From Triglochin maritima (Eukaryota; Streptophyta; Magnoliopsida; Alismatales; Juncaginaceae): 64,000 nucleotides of DNA. The notes below the pieces were generated by a model that was not told the DNA's origin, made no database searches, and saw only the letters and a list, made by a program, of their open reading frames with translations. A program made the translations under genes and the position numbers. Below, piece by piece: positions 1 to 12,600 of the stretch. The stretch's first letter is position 1. The number at the start of each line of letters is the position of its first letter. The stretch lies in NCBI GenBank assembly GCA_963682175.1, contig OY821787.1:12068501-12132500 (forward strand), written 5' to 3'.

Positions 1-1641
1 CTCTTAATTGAGTGATGATATTAGTGGGCCCCTTGATAAAGCAAAATTATAATGTGCACAATGTGATTTGAGTTAAGTCACATAGTTATAATTAGCTTAG
101 AGAGATCAAGAAATGAATATAATACAAAGGTGACACATTTCTACTTTGTATATATTCTTAATATCATGAGGCAAGGGACAGACACAAGTGGTGCACTTAC
201 ATCACTAAATGGATCGTGTTTTAGTTCAGGTAGGACAAAGACATCTATGCTAATTGGGTGACTATAATGTGTAGCTAGATACCGCTTATAGTGTGAGATA
301 TTAAGTGTTTAATATCACTACCAATTAGGCTTAGATCCTCCCATAGGTCACACCACAAAACTGGGAAACAAGAGGTTTGATTTTAAGTTCATATGATGTG
401 TCGGGTTTCTTGTGTAAATGGGACACATGTGGTGAATTAATTAAAATCAATATGTTATGAGAATTAACATAATTAGAATCATAATAAATTCATATGAGGT
501 ATATATTATGGGGTGTAATAATTTAATATTACATATGATAATATATATAGGATGTGAATTGCTAAAAAACCCAAAAGATCAAATTTTGTTGGAAATACAT
601 CCAAAATTTGATAAAGGTAAAATCGGGGTCAAACACGGTGAACCGTTCATGGTTCGGTCGACCGGGGCATCTTCGGATCGGTTAACCGAATAGGGAACGG
701 GTAAGCGCAATTGATTGACCGAGATTGCCCAGAGTGCCTGGAAAATCGGGTTCGGTTAACCGATTGGAAACGGTCAACCGAGAAGTAGTATTTTCGGTAG
801 ACCGAACGTGACCCGGTCATCCGATGACTATGTTCCAGGAGCGATTTTGGTGGGTCAAAGGTAAACCGATTACAAGACGTGGTTCGTCCGAATTATTCTT
901 GGGAATTTTTCTCATACAGATTCGGTCGACCGTCTAGCTCACGGTGCACCGAACACGTGTTATAACTGAATGGTTCGGTTGACCGAATAATACTCGGTCT
1001 ACCGAACAAGAACGATTCTACCTGAATTATTAAGAGATTAATTAAATCATGGGTGGAATAATTCCAGATTAAATTAAAACGTTTTTTGTGGGTGATTAAG
1101 TCAAATTTAGAGATTAATTTTAAGAGAGAAAAACAAGGGATCATGGCTAAATAATAGCTCTTGATAAGGATGTTTTGGGAGCCTATAAAAGGGCACCTAT
1201 TCCTACTTGTTTTAAACTAATACAAAAAACTTTCTCTCATTAATCTCTCCCTAATCACCACAAAATTTCTCTTAGTAAAATTAATTTTGGAGATTAGAAT
1301 CTCAGGAGACTTAAAGAGGGGTTATTACCTTGATTCTAAACCTTGTTAGAGACTGATTGGCTAGCTACTTTCTCTCTAACCTTGTTTAGAGTTTGGTGAA
1401 CACTCGGAGGCCATTCCGTGGGCCACACAACGTCCAACGCGACTCTGGATCATCAAAAGGTTTTAGAGAACCTTTACGTATGATTCTCCTTTGTGATTTA
1501 TTTTAATAAATGTAGGATTGCATGTTATTAGAATAAAACACAAATAGATGTACATAAAATTGCTGAAAATATGAAAACGATCTTGTATGATGTATTAAAA
1601 ATTTAAAAATATATACATACATGGGGACACGAAATCCTATA
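1..1641 (+). repeat. A1 5' LTR (left end outside window)
   Basis: Aligns along its length with 19175-22365 once solo LTR S4 is removed. It ends ...CCTATA directly before the primer site; the 3' LTR ends ...CCTACA, so the terminal CA has mutated here. By comparison with the 3' LTR (about 2,156 bp) roughly 515 bp lie upstream of the window. The stretch 650-1010 holds degenerate copies of the palindrome CGGTCGACCG, with perfect copies at 655-664 and 923-932. Short open frames inside it are not genes. Confidence 0.88.
1184..1190 (+). promoter_or_regulatory. A1 5' LTR TATA box
   Basis: TATAAAA in a GC-flanked setting (GCCTATAAAAGGGC), about 250 bp downstream of the last perfect palindrome of the U3 cluster. 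The matching site in the 3' LTR (near 21909) reads TCTAAAA, so that copy has lost it. Confidence 0.6.
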
Positions 1642-1642
1642 G

Positions 1643-1654
1643 TGGTATCAGAGC
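1643..1654 (+). promoter_or_regulatory. A1 primer binding site
   Basis: TGGTATCAGAGC lies one base after the LTR end. This is the usual plant Copia primer site, complementary to the 3' end of initiator methionine tRNA. Confidence 0.88.
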
Positions 1655-3122
1655 TTTTAGTTCATATTTTGAACAATTAGACTATACAATTAATTTTAGT
1701 TTACCATCTACAATCAAAACAATTCATGTTTTTATGTCTTTTTCGAGTTTTCGATAGTTTTGTTGATTTAATTCTAAATTGATTCTTCTGATAGTTTTAA
1801 ATGTTTTAAAACACATCATATGAATGTTAGAATTAAGATTTAGACTTATGTCTAATTTATAGAATTTTATTTTTAATTAAATGATTATTTGATAAGGAAT
1901 CAACAAAACGAAAAAAAGGCATATGTTTATCGTTCTTTAAATGTTTAATTTTAGAAATTGGATAAACACCGGTTCAAATATTTTATAAACTGAACTATGG
2001 ATGCATAAAATCATTTTTAATGGATTTCATATGATTTTAGAATTGTTTGATTTAAGAGATGCATGATAAACTAAATCGAGTAATATATAGTATATGTACA
2101 TGCGTTGCTCGAGTTCTCTAATGCGGGGATATGTGAGTCTATATGTTCCATCGAAGCCATGTGTGAATGAATAAATCAATGAATGAATGAATGTGTATGT
2201 TATTATTATTCAATCATAGGTGCTTATGTGTGTAAAAGCTAAATTTTATTTCTCTGTATATGCATGCATATGAGAGGATTTTTATATAGAACTTGCGCTA
2301 GACAATTTTCAAAACTAAGAGATGCATGTTTATATTTTTGCAATATCAACATCCATGGTGCAAGAGGAAGACGCTGCAAACGCAAGGATCAAGGATGCGG
2401 GAACATATAAACTCACGCAATGTTTGTGTGAATGAATTTATTTATGTTTGTGTGCTTGATCTATATGTGATTGCAAGGATGAATGTTAGGATGTGTATAG
2501 ATAATAAATATGCATAATCACTTAAATTCTAAAATCACATATAAATGTTTAAATTGTCCAACCAAAAATTAAGAGTATCTTTCTTTCTTATTTCCTCCAC
2601 TAGCAGCCATCGATCGAGGGATATTCTGCTCGCCCTTAGCGGGAGATAGCTTCCTCCATCTTTCGGAATAGTGGGAGATATAAGGTTGTCTATTGTTGTG
2701 CCACGAATAGATATACGAGGTGCGATTCGCCCTTAGCGGACACCGAGTATATTTGTTTGTGAATACAATGGATAAACATATCTCGTATCAAATGAAATAA
2801 ATTTTCTTAACAAGACCCGGAGCCCTAGCTCGGTTTTGGGAAAGAGAGTTTTTCTTACGAGGATTGGTCATATTCCCTCCTAATTAAAACGACAAGAATC
2901 ATAAGAGTTTGAAAATGCAAATGTTACGATATTTCGAAATGGTTATGATTAGAAAAATGTTTTCTTACCTTGATTTTATGATATATCTGATAGCCCTTAG
3001 CTAGTTTATGTTATAATTGATAGGATCTTGGATTGCTGCATTTATGGACAAATTTTTATTTGCGGTATTGATTTTTAAAACATAAAATTGACATTAAATC
3101 CCATCTAATTTATTTTGTAGAA
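1655..3122 (+). other. A1 untranslated leader
   Basis: About 1.47 kb between the primer site and the Gag start. It is AT-rich and I see no coding region. Two copies of a short CGCCCTTAGCGG block occur near 2630 and 2725. A small frame at 2326-2517 has no recognisable protein and is probably chance. Confidence 0.6.
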
Positions 3123-3950
3123 ATGTCGAATATTCAACCTATTGTGCGATCTATGATTGAAAAACATCCTATTGCAAATGATGGCTCAAACTTCATAAGC
3201 TGGCAACTCAATATCGTGTTAAAGTTTGAGAAACTGTCTCATATTTTGGATGGTGAAATCCCAAAATTAAATGAGAGGGCAACCGATAGCGAGAGAGAGG
3301 TAAAAGCCAAGTGGGAAGACCAAGAGAACCAGGTTCACGGTCTAATGTTAGCCTCCATGGGTGACTCGCTTCAGGCGAAATACTTGGATTAAAACCCCAA
3401 GAAGACCATGGAAGCTTTAACAAAGATGTTCATGGATAGTGCTAGAAAAGAGCGCTATAAGACCACCATCGCACTCACAAGGTGCCACATGGCGGAGGGA
3501 ACATCGGTATCCATGCATTTTCTCACGATGCAAGGATACCTTGAGAAGTTGTCGAAGCTCTCTTCCCCGATGCCCGATGACATTGCGGAAGATTTGATTC
3601 TTGTCTCTCTAGCCCCGTTCTACAAGGACTTCATTATGCACTATCACGTGCGTGAGAAAGGGGTGAGTCTTGAGGAACTTCACAACGCTCTCAAAACGGA
3701 TGAAGTTGACATGGGCAAGGGTCGGGACAAGCACGTCCTAGCCGTCCATGGAGGGTGCAAGAAGATCACCAAAGGTAAAGGCAAATTCACCAAGAATACG
3801 TCAATCAAGAGCAAGGGAGTAGGAGGTGCTCGTGCGAGTGCCTCAAGGGGGAAGTCTTTGAAATCTTTGACTCCCAATACGGAGTGCTTTCACTGCGGTT
3901 AAAAGGGACACATCTGGCCAAATTGCCCCAAGTACAAGGAAGACCTTCAC
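3123..3950 (+). pseudogene. A1 Gag (Copia nucleocapsid precursor), broken
   Basis: Starts at an ATG with MSNIQPIVRSM and holds a UBN2/retrotran_gag-type capsid region (FISWQLNIVLKF, then LILVSLAPFYKDF). A basic K/G/S-rich stretch follows, then a zinc knuckle C-x2-C-x4-H-x4-C beginning at CFHC near 3888. Two in-frame stops break it, TAA at 3390-3392 and TAA at 3900-3902, the latter inside the knuckle. The frame is otherwise continuous with the downstream protease and integrase. In life it would form the cytoplasmic particle that packages element RNA. Confidence 0.82.
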
Positions 3951-5534
3951 AATGGAATGATTGAACGTAAGCGCCCCAAAAAGGCCAAAGGTATATTTGT
4001 TATTGAGATAAATTTAGCCACCTTTGTCCATGATTGGGTAATTGATACTGGATCTTGTGCTCACATGATTTCTAATGTGCAACTACTAAAGGATAGGAAG
4101 GAACTCGTGAAGAACAAGATGATTTTAAAGGTCGGAAATGGTGCAAGCGTTGCTGCGATTGCACAAGGTTCTGTGGAGCTTCAATTATCTAGTGGTTTAA
4201 ATTTATGTTTAAAGAATATTTATTATGTGCCTTAGATTAGCAAGAACATTATTTCTGTATCATGTTTGGATATGGATAATTTTAATATAAATATTTCAAA
4301 TTCTTGCTTGTCTATATCGAAGATTGGTATTTTCTATGCAAATGCATGCATAAGGAATGGTCTTTATTTGCTTGAATTGAATAAGAAACAAATCTTAAAC
4401 ATCAATAACAAAAGACTTAAAACTACTCACGTGAATGATACACTCTTGTGGCGTCTTGGTCACATAAATGAAAAACACACCAAGAAATTGCAAGAAGCTA
4501 ATCTTCTTGGTCAACTTGATTTTAAATCATTGGAGACGTGCGAACCTTGCCTAATGGGCAAAATGACCAAGAGGCCTTTCAAGAAGAAAGGACCGAGAGC
4601 GAATGACTTGTTGGATTTGATACATTCCGATGTATGTGGTCTGATGAGTACTAGTGCAAGAGACGGTTTTAGGTACTTCATTACGTTCACGGATGACTAT
4701 AGTCATTATGGCTATATTTATCTAATGAGAAACAAAAGTGAATCCTTTGACAAGTTCAAGGAATTCAAGAATGAAGTAGAGAACCAACTCAACAAGAAAA
4801 TCAAGTCTCTACGAATGGATCGTGGAGGTGAGTACTTAAGTACCGAATTTGACTCATTTCTAAAGGAGTGTGCTATTGTACCACAGCTCACCCCTCCTGG
4901 TACACCTCAGTGGAATGGGGTATCCGAAAGGAGGAATATGACATTACTCGACATGGTTCGTTCAATGATGAGTCAAGCTGAATTGCCGCTTTACTTTTGG
5001 AGTTATGCACTATAAGCTGCGGCTTACACACTAAATAATGTGTCATCCAAATCCGTAGAGAAAACGCCTTATGAGCTATGGAGTGGTAAAACGCCCAAGC
5101 TCAATTTTCTCATGATTTGGGGTTGTGAGGCCTACGTCAAGAGATTGATGTCGACTAAACTTCAACCAAAAGCGGATAAGTGCTTCTTTATAGGTTATCC
5201 TCGTGAGACAAGAGGATACTACTTTTGGCATATAACCTCCAATCGCGTGATTGTAGAGAGGGATGCCGTATTTCTGGAAAAAGAATTTCTAGAAAGAATA
5301 AAAAGTAGTGGGAGTAGAGTTGCGCTTGAGGAGACTCAAGATACTCTACAAGATCATGATATGAATGATGATATTCAAGATCATGAAGGCCCAACCGAGA
5401 TTCCTTTGGTTAGTGGGAGCGTGAGTGATAGACCTTCGGAAGAAATTGTGAGAGAAACTCAATCCTCTCCACCTAGTGTACGTTTGAGAATCGAACACGA
5501 ACCAATTCCACAAGAAATTGTAGAAGAAGTTTGA
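3951..5534 (+). pseudogene. A1 protease and integrase region, broken
   Basis: Same frame as Gag. The aspartic protease active site is WVIDTGSCAHM near 4035. The GAG-pre-integrase zinc region (RLGHINEKH, later CEPCLMGK) is near 4450-4560. The integrase core has the first Asp in LIHSDVCG (about 4630), the second in RMDRGGEY and the Glu in GVSERRN, so the catalytic D,D,E set is intact. In-frame stops are TAG at 4233, TAA at 5013 and TGA at 5532. The enzyme would cut the polyprotein and insert cDNA into chromosomes. Confidence 0.85.
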
Positions 5535-5831
5535 GAAGTACACGTAGAACCAAAAGAACTTAGAAGGTCAACGAGGGAAAGGAAGAAACCCGATATGTAT
5601 TTGGGACTTCATGAAATAATGGTACTAGATACCGATGATCCCTCGACCTTTCAAGAAGCAATGGAAAGAAAGGACTCCAAACTATGGCTCAAGGCCATAG
5701 AATCCGAAATAGAATCCATGTATGATAATCAAGTGTGGAACTTGGTCGACCTTCCTCAAGGGAAAAAGGCCATTCAAAATAAATGGGTTTTCAAGAGAAA
5801 GATGGACATGGATGGGAACTTGACAACCTAC
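5535..5831 (+). pseudogene. A1 reverse transcriptase, N-terminal part
   Basis: Continues in frame from the integrase C-terminal region. It carries the Copia RT entry block (FQEAMERKDSKLWLKAI, NQVWNLVDLPQGKK, IQNKWVFKRK). It stops at codon TAC because C1 is inserted there. The reading frame resumes at 17174 after one copy of the duplicated target cctac. Confidence 0.85.
5827..5831 (+). repeat. Target site duplication of C1 (left), cctac
   Basis: cctac at 5827-5831 is repeated at 17172-17176 on the other side of C1. Removing C1 and one copy restores a continuous Copia reading frame across the junction, which proves the insertion. Confidence 0.95.
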
Positions 5832-7102
5832 TAATGCATTGCATACATTGCATCATATGTCTTTCATTTAGATTATTTTTATATAAATAAATGCTACTAA
5901 GGTATTGTTTTGAGCAATTGTGCAGAATTCAGGAGTTAGAATGCAATTTACCAATATTCGAGCTAAAATTTGTGCAATGGACTCAAATAGATCACAAAGA
6001 CCAATTAGCTAGAGATCCAAGCTCAAGTTGAAATCCAAGTGATTGCATAAAAAGCCAGGGACCTGATCGCAAATTAAAAGGACTAAAAAGTTATTTTGGA
6101 GGAGTATTCAAGAAGAAATCAAATTCGGATCTCCAAAGATATGCAATAATTGATTTAGACGCGTGGCAGCCATCTAGAACATACCAAAAACACACCCGCA
6201 AAATCACAAATTGATTTGGACCATCCATGCGGCGATTCCGCCGCATCTGACGGTCAATGTGCGGTGGAAATGCCGCACGGTTTGCGATCCGTGCCCCTTA
6301 TTTTCGTCCAGTTGTGTCATAGCACGTGTCCTTCCTTATGCATACTTTGGGTTCCTTGTAGCGGCTATAAATAGTCCCGAAATATTGTTGTAAGGGGAAC
6401 TTTGAACTTTTTTTGTATTCCATTCTATAGCAATAAAATTCTGCCCATTTATTTCTCCCTTGTCTTTGTCGTTCGTAAGCTTAGTTTTAGATTAATATTT
6501 CATGTTCTTAATTCCAGTAGAGTAATTTAGTTGTTCTTTATTCTTCTCTTAGAATATTTTGTTGCATGCTTAGAATAATTGCATTTGTTTTCGTAGATCA
6601 TAGTTTAGTATAATATTTCTTTTTTTCGTCGTCTCTCGATGATCTCCATGACCCCTTCTCCCCATCTTCTCCCCATGGGTTTCTAAAACCCTTCAAGGGT
6701 GGGGGTGACGGATTTAGGGTTAGAGAAGAGAGATCGTTTTTATTTTAATTTCTTGTTCGTGTTTTGATCATATGAGTTTTTGTTAAATCAATTATCATAT
6801 GATGCTTAATATCTCACTTGATTTATAATAATTTTCGTGATTTTTAATCTAACTCGAAGACTTTATAACTCACACCCGCTTGACTTCCATCCATAGTTGT
6901 TTCTTCTTAGTTTTTGTTTTTGTTGTTCTTGCTTTAGAAAAATTAAAAAAATCCAAAAATCTCAAACCAACCCTATTTCTCTTTTTCTTTCCTTAATCAA
7001 AAATCACAAAAATATAAGAATCTCCCCCTCCTTGTGTTCGACCCATACTTGCCTCGTCTTCATCGACGTCGTGCACTTGCAGTATAAATAAAAATCTCAT
7101 CA
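5832..7102 (+). repeat. C1 5' LTR
   Basis: 1,271 bp, beginning TAATGCATTGC (the terminal TG has mutated; the 3' copy begins TGATGCATTGC) and ending AAATCTCATCA just before the primer region. It contains two palindromes and a TATA box. The small frames at 6211-6393 and 6897-7091 are LTR sequence, not genes. Confidence 0.92.
6227..6373 (+). promoter_or_regulatory. C1 U3 palindrome pair and TATA box (5' LTR)
   Basis: Palindrome 1 is at 6227-6246 with 8-base arms ATGCGGCG/CGCCGCAT around ATTC. Palindrome 2 is at 6259-6278 with arms GTGCGG/CCGCAC. TATAAATA is at 6366-6373, 88 bp downstream. The same arrangement recurs at 16297-16316, 16329-16348 and 16436-16443 in the 3' LTR. Confidence 0.75.
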
Positions 7103-7108
7103 AGTGTT

Positions 7109-7126
7109 TGGAGCCGTTGCCGGGGA
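7109..7126 (+). promoter_or_regulatory. C1 primer binding site
   Basis: TGGAGCCGTTGCCGGGGA, one base from the TGGCGCCGTTGCCGGGG site used by tRNA-Asp-primed plant Gypsy elements (compare 45131). It lies six bases past the LTR end. Confidence 0.82.
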
Positions 7127-8462
7127 GGCGACGAGAATTTCAAGTTTTTTTTGTGATTTCTTTTGTTCTGTTTGGATTTTGATTTTTCGCGATCTAACAT
7201 TTGCTCTGTGCTTTTCAGGAAGTAGAAGAGACGACGCAAAAATCTGGAGGTGATCCAAGGTGAACAGGCGGCGAAAACGCTGCTCCAGCAATACAGTTTG
7301 AGGCGGAAACGCCGCACTGGTTGGAAGTCTGGGCGTGAAATTTCTCTGGGACTCGACTCATTTCTGGGTGGACTCGTAGAGCAACTGGAAAGTTTCGAGA
7401 GCGGGCAGTGAACCCGACCGAGCGTGCGTAGGTAACCTTTGTTGCCTTTTCCTCGTAATTTCTATTTTCGAAAAATTTCTTTTTTGGTAGAATTGCATGT
7501 GTAGGGCAAACTTCCATAATTGGCACTAATTCAACTTGTGACCTAAAATTTTGCAAAATTAGAAAGGCCTTAGTGCATGCATCATTTAGAGATTTTCTCG
7601 CTTTATGCATGCTAAATTTTGCAAATCAATTCATTGTTGAAGAGTGTTGGAGGCAAGGTACGTGCGCGGTTTTTATCGATTGCATTTAAGCATATAATTC
7701 AGTTTGCATACAACCTTGCAATTGTCCCCCACTAAAGACCAATGTTTGACTATCTTTGCTAGATTTAAGTTAAACTATCTTAAGGGCAACTCCGTAGGAA
7801 AAGATACGGTGGGGATTTCATCACCCTTCCGTGGCTCACAAATAACAATCCCAAAGTGTCACCCAAGCCTTAAATTAAAATCAATTAGACATTGGCCCCT
7901 AAGGATTCAGAATCAATTAAGGAGAAGATTGGTTTGACTTGCTATGACATGAAGTTGATCGAATTTAATTTGGTGTCTAGAGAGTGTTTTTGTGTTGACG
8001 TAAGTCTTCCAAGCGAAGTGGTTGTCTAATTGGCACCGACTCTGTCGGAAGTGCCCCCACTAGCTATACACTGTCTGGCCAATTTGGTTTGATTAGTGAG
8101 GGAGGTGAATCAAACGAACCAATTCGACTCAACCAGTTAGGAGTCGTCTAGATCTAAGCTACATTAGGTCTAGGATTGTTTGAACCGTACTTGTTTAGGA
8201 AACTTCTGACCAACCCTCTCATCTATTTTTTAGAGTTAAGTTTCCCTTCTCATCTGAGTCTTCTTTCTCTTCTCACCTCAATTCTTTAGATTAAGATTCA
8301 TTTCTCATCTTCCCCCTTCTATTGTTTGTTTCCATTTTTGAAAAAAAAATTAAAAAAAAATTAAAATCAATTGATTCTTGAATTTGAATTTGGAATTTAA
8401 ATTTTGAATTTGAATTCAAAAAAATTAATTCAAACCGGTGCACTCAGATTTGGGTTCGGGAC
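7127..8462 (+). other. C1 untranslated leader
   Basis: About 1.3 kb without a credible gene. It holds two degenerate copies of the family palindrome (7266-7283, and GGCG-GAAA-CGCC at 7302-7313). It also has a block shared with the B-family leaders (GGTGGGGATTTCATCACCC near 7809, then AGACATTGGCCCC...AAGGATT near 7890) and an A/T-rich run at 8338-8440 before Gag. Confidence 0.65.
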
Positions 8463-10697
8463 TTGAGCAATCGACTCTCACGATTTCATCTAGATTCCTG
8501 TCTAGAGCTCAACCCCAATCCACCTGTTGCACCACCTCACCCGGATCCAATGGGTGAGAATGTAGTGGACCCACCTGTTGCACCACCTAGGACTCTGAGG
8601 GACCGGTGCTACCCAACGATGGTTGCTCAGCCATCGTGCATCGTTATGCCCGTCATACCGGGTCGCGACTTCGAACTGAAGGCACAATACCTGAGTATGT
8701 TGCCCAAGTTCACTTCTAAGGAAGACCAATATCTCTTCCTTAGAGAATTCGAGGAAATCTGCACCCTTATGCAATACCAGCATATCCCTGAGGAGGCAGT
8801 GCATCTTAAATTCGTGCCTCTAGCACTGAAGGACTATGCTAAGAAATGGCTATATAGTCTAGCCGAAAGATCTATTAGGAGTTGGGCCGAGTTTGTTCAA
8901 GTGTTCTTAAAGAAATATTTCCCCAATCATAAGACTATTAGGATTAGGAATGAAATTGTTGCATTCGTTCAATCTGAGAGCGAGCCGTTCTATTCCTATC
9001 TGGACAGATTTAAGAACCTGTTGACCCAATGCCCTCATCATGGAATTCCAAGATGGCAATTGTGCCAAATTATCTATGAGGGATTGACACCTACATCTAG
9101 GGTGATGTTAGAATCTGTAAGCCAAGGAAACTTTATGTCCAAAAATGAGAATGATGCTTGGACTTTTCTTGAGGACTTAGCTGATAATAGTATGCAATGG
9201 GACACGGCTAGGGCACCGACCAACCAGAGTATTGGATCTAGAATAACAAATCAATCCAGATCAGGTGTCTTAGCTGTAGATGCTTTTGTAGCTGCTGAAG
9301 CGAAATTAGCCACCCTTATGCGTAGGATGGAAAGTCTAGAGCTTCAAACCCGACCCCTAGTGAATCAAATCTCTTATGTTTCTTGCTCTAGGTGTGGTCA
9401 AACTGGTCATGTTTTGGAGGAGTGTGCACACATTTCTTCGGACATGGAACAAGTTAATGCTGCGTTTAATCGTCCTAGGAACGACCCTTATTCGTGAACC
9501 TATAATCCAGGTTGGCGCAACCATCCCAATTTTTCATTGAGCCAAGGGAATTTAAATCCTGCACCCATGCCCCAACAAGGCCAACCACCTAGACAACAAA
9601 TGTACTCAAACAACAACAAGAATGATAGTGATATCCTAACTGGATTGGAAAACTTAATGAAAACATTTGTTCAAACAACTACTCAATCTTTTCAAAAGCT
9701 AGAAACTCAAGTAAGTCAATTAGCACAAGTTGTAGATGAAAGAGAAAAAGGAAGATTCCCAAGCCAACCCGAGGTGAACCCAAGAATTAATAATCCACAT
9801 AATCAACATATGACATATCAACCAATTCAACATATGCCATATCAACCACCTCAACCATTTAATCCTCAATCATTCAATCCTCAACAAATTAAGCCTCCAC
9901 CTAATGTACCACATAATGCACCACCTCCTAATGTGAACAATAATAACAGACCAGTTCATATGGTTCAAGAAGAAGAGCAAAATCAACACATTAATGCTAT
10001 ACTTACATTAAGATCTGGAAAATCTGTTAATAACAATGTCACTCACCCTTTCGTTAGTGAACCTAATAATTCTGTCACACCTGAGCCATCTAATGAGCCA
10101 CCAATTCAATCTGAGGAACCAATTGAAATTGAACCAACTGAACCTGAAAGAGTATTCATTCCTAAAGCACCATTCCCTAATAGACTTAATAAGAATCATA
10201 GAAATCAAATGGAGAAAATGTTGGAAGTTTTTAAGCAAGTAAAAGTAAACATCGCTCTATTAGAAGCTATTCAACAAATTCCACCTTATGCAAGATTCTT
10301 ACAAGACTTATGCACCAAGAAAAGGAAAACACAAGTACCAAAAAGAGTCTTCTTAACTGCAAATATAAGCTCTGTGTTAACCCAACCCACACAAATCAAA
10401 TATAAAGACCCTGATTGTCCAACCTTTTCATGTGTAATTGGTAACACTTTAATCAATAGGGCCTTGCTGGATTTGGGTGCTAGTGTTAATCTGCTTCCTT
10501 ACTCTGTATATAAAGAATTGGATATAGGAGACCTTAAACAGACTAGGACCACACTCCAATTAGCTGATAGATCTGTTAAGATTCCTAGAGGTGTGGTTGA
10601 TGATGTTCTGATCAAAGTGGGTGAATTCATATTTCCTGTGGACTTTGTTGTCTTAGACACGGAGCTGTTGCTAACCCTAGCAATCAAATTCCTGTGA
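8463..10697 (+). pseudogene. C1 Gag-protease, broken
   Basis: The open frame begins before the first in-frame ATG at 8550. Gag shows RDRCYPTM, the retrotransposon Gag core (KKWLYSLAE, FLKKYFPNHKT, SYLDRFKNLL) and a perfect zinc knuckle C-x2-C-x4-H-x4-C (CSRCGQTGHVLEEC near 9390). A TGA at 9495-9497 interrupts it, and the same frame continues through a Q/P/N-rich linker to a retropepsin-like region with LLDLGASVNLLPYSVY near 10470; the active-site position reads DLG. A one-base loss near 10663 shifts the frame at VLDTE. It would supply capsid and polyprotein-cutting activity. Confidence 0.85.
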
Positions 10698-12600
10698 TCT
10701 TAGGAAGACCTTTTTAGCCACTTCCAATGCCCTAATTAATTGTAGTAATGGATTGATGAAATTGTCATTTGGAAATTTGACTGCTGAGCTAAATGTTTTT
10801 AACTTAGGGAAGCAACCTGGAATTTTCTCTAATGAATCGAGTGAATTGAATTATATTCAGGATTGTAGTGAGGATGATTTGATTTCAGATTACCTAAATT
10901 TCACCCACTTGGATGAAGTTGATTTTCAAACGAACCTGAGTGGTGAGGCCACAATTTGTGACCAAATCAATCATATAGGTTCGAATCGATCTTCACCCAA
11001 TTGGTCAGCCTTAGGTGGACTTTTAGCCGAACCAAGACCTTAAGCCAAACCCTCACTACAAGAACCACCATCACTAGAGTTGAAGCCTCTCCCTACTACA
11101 CTTAAGTATGCCTTTTTAGGACCCTCATCCACCCTCCCAGTTATCATAGCATCGGATTTGACCCCCAATCAAGAGAAGGAATTGTTGAAAGCCCTCAGTA
11201 GGAATAAAGAAGCTATTGGATGGACCATGGCCGATATCAAGGGGATTAGCCCATCTATAGTCCAACATAGGATCTATTTGGAGGATAATACTCAACCCCG
11301 TAGGGATCCGCAAAGGTGACTTAACCCGGACCTAACTGAGGCGGTCAAAAAAGAAATACTTAAGTAGTTAGACAATGGAATTATATACCCTATATCCGAT
11401 AGTGCTTGGGTTAGTCCTGTTCGGGTTGTCCCTAAGAAATCTGGAGTCACTATAGTTGAGAATGAGCTTAATGAGTTAGTCCCGACCTGTATCCAAACCG
11501 GTTGGAGGATTTGCATTGACTATAGGAAACTGAATTCTGCAACCCGTAAGGACCACTTCCCTCTTCCTTTCATAGATCAAATGTTAGAACGGTTGGCCGG
11601 ATATGAGTATTATTGTTTTCTTGATGGATATTGCGGCTATAACCAAATTCCTATCGCTCCTGAGGATCAGGAGAAAACTACCTTCACGTGCCCATTCGGC
11701 ACGTTTGCTTTCCGTCGCATGCCCTTTGGCTTGTGCAATGCTCCTGCCACATTTCAAAGATGTATGGTGAGCATCTTCTCTGAAATGGTGGATAATTTCA
11801 TGAAAATTTTCATGGATGATTTCTCTGTCTTTGGTCCCACTTTTGCCAATTGTTTGAACCATTTGGAATTAGTACTAGTAAGGTGTAAGGAGAAGAACTT
11901 GACCTTAAATTGGGAAAAATGTCATTTCATGGTTAAGCATGGAATAGTACTTGGTCACATTGTATCTAAGGATGGCATTCAAGTGGATAAAGCCAAGGTG
12001 GATTTGATTAAGCATCTCCCTCCACCAACAAATGTCAAAGAGATTCGTTCATTTTTAGGGCATGCCGGATTCTATCGAAGGTTTATCAAGGACTTTAGTA
12101 AGGTGGCTAGACCATTAACTGAATTATTAGCGAAAGTCTCTAAGTTTGAATTTTCTGATAAATGTTTGGAGTCCTTTAACCACCTTACAAGGGAATTGAC
12201 GTCGGCACCCATTATTCATTCACCCGATTGGACCCAACCCTTTGAGATAATGTGTGATGCATAGGATTACGCCATAGGAGCGGTGTTGGGTCAGAAAATT
12301 GAAAAGAAACCTCACGTGATATATTATGCTAGTAAAACATTGAATGATGCCCAATTGAACTAAACGGTAACCGAGAAAGAATTTCTAGCAGTCATTTTTG
12401 CCTTGGAAAATTTTTGACAATATTTGATAGGCACTCATGTGATTATTTACATAGATCATGCGGCAATAAAACATTTAGTGAACAAAAAGGATGCCAAGCC
12501 GTGTTTATTGCGTTGGATCTTACTACTGCAAGAATTTGATGTCGAAATTCGTGATAAAAAGGGTTGTGAAAATGTAGTCGCCGATCACTTGTCTAGAATT
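10698..12600 (+). pseudogene. C1 reverse transcriptase and RNase H, broken
   Basis: In the frame of 10753 onward. A protease-RT linker leads into the RT: WRICIDYRKLNSATRKDHF, then LDGYCGYNQIPI, the catalytic IFMDDFSVFG near 11810, then [11 protein letters not shown]. RNase H follows ([29 protein letters not shown]). In-frame stops occur at 11041 (TAA), 11317 (TGA), 11365 (TAG), 12262 (TAG), 12361 (TAA) and 12415 (TGA). A second one-base loss at about 10710 lies in the protease C-terminus. Confidence 0.88.

Noticed and set aside
457..693. Open frame in the first LTR, repeated at 19634-19870
   Set aside because: It lies wholly inside the A LTR, and its likeness between copies is explained by the LTR repeat; no protein family is recognised.
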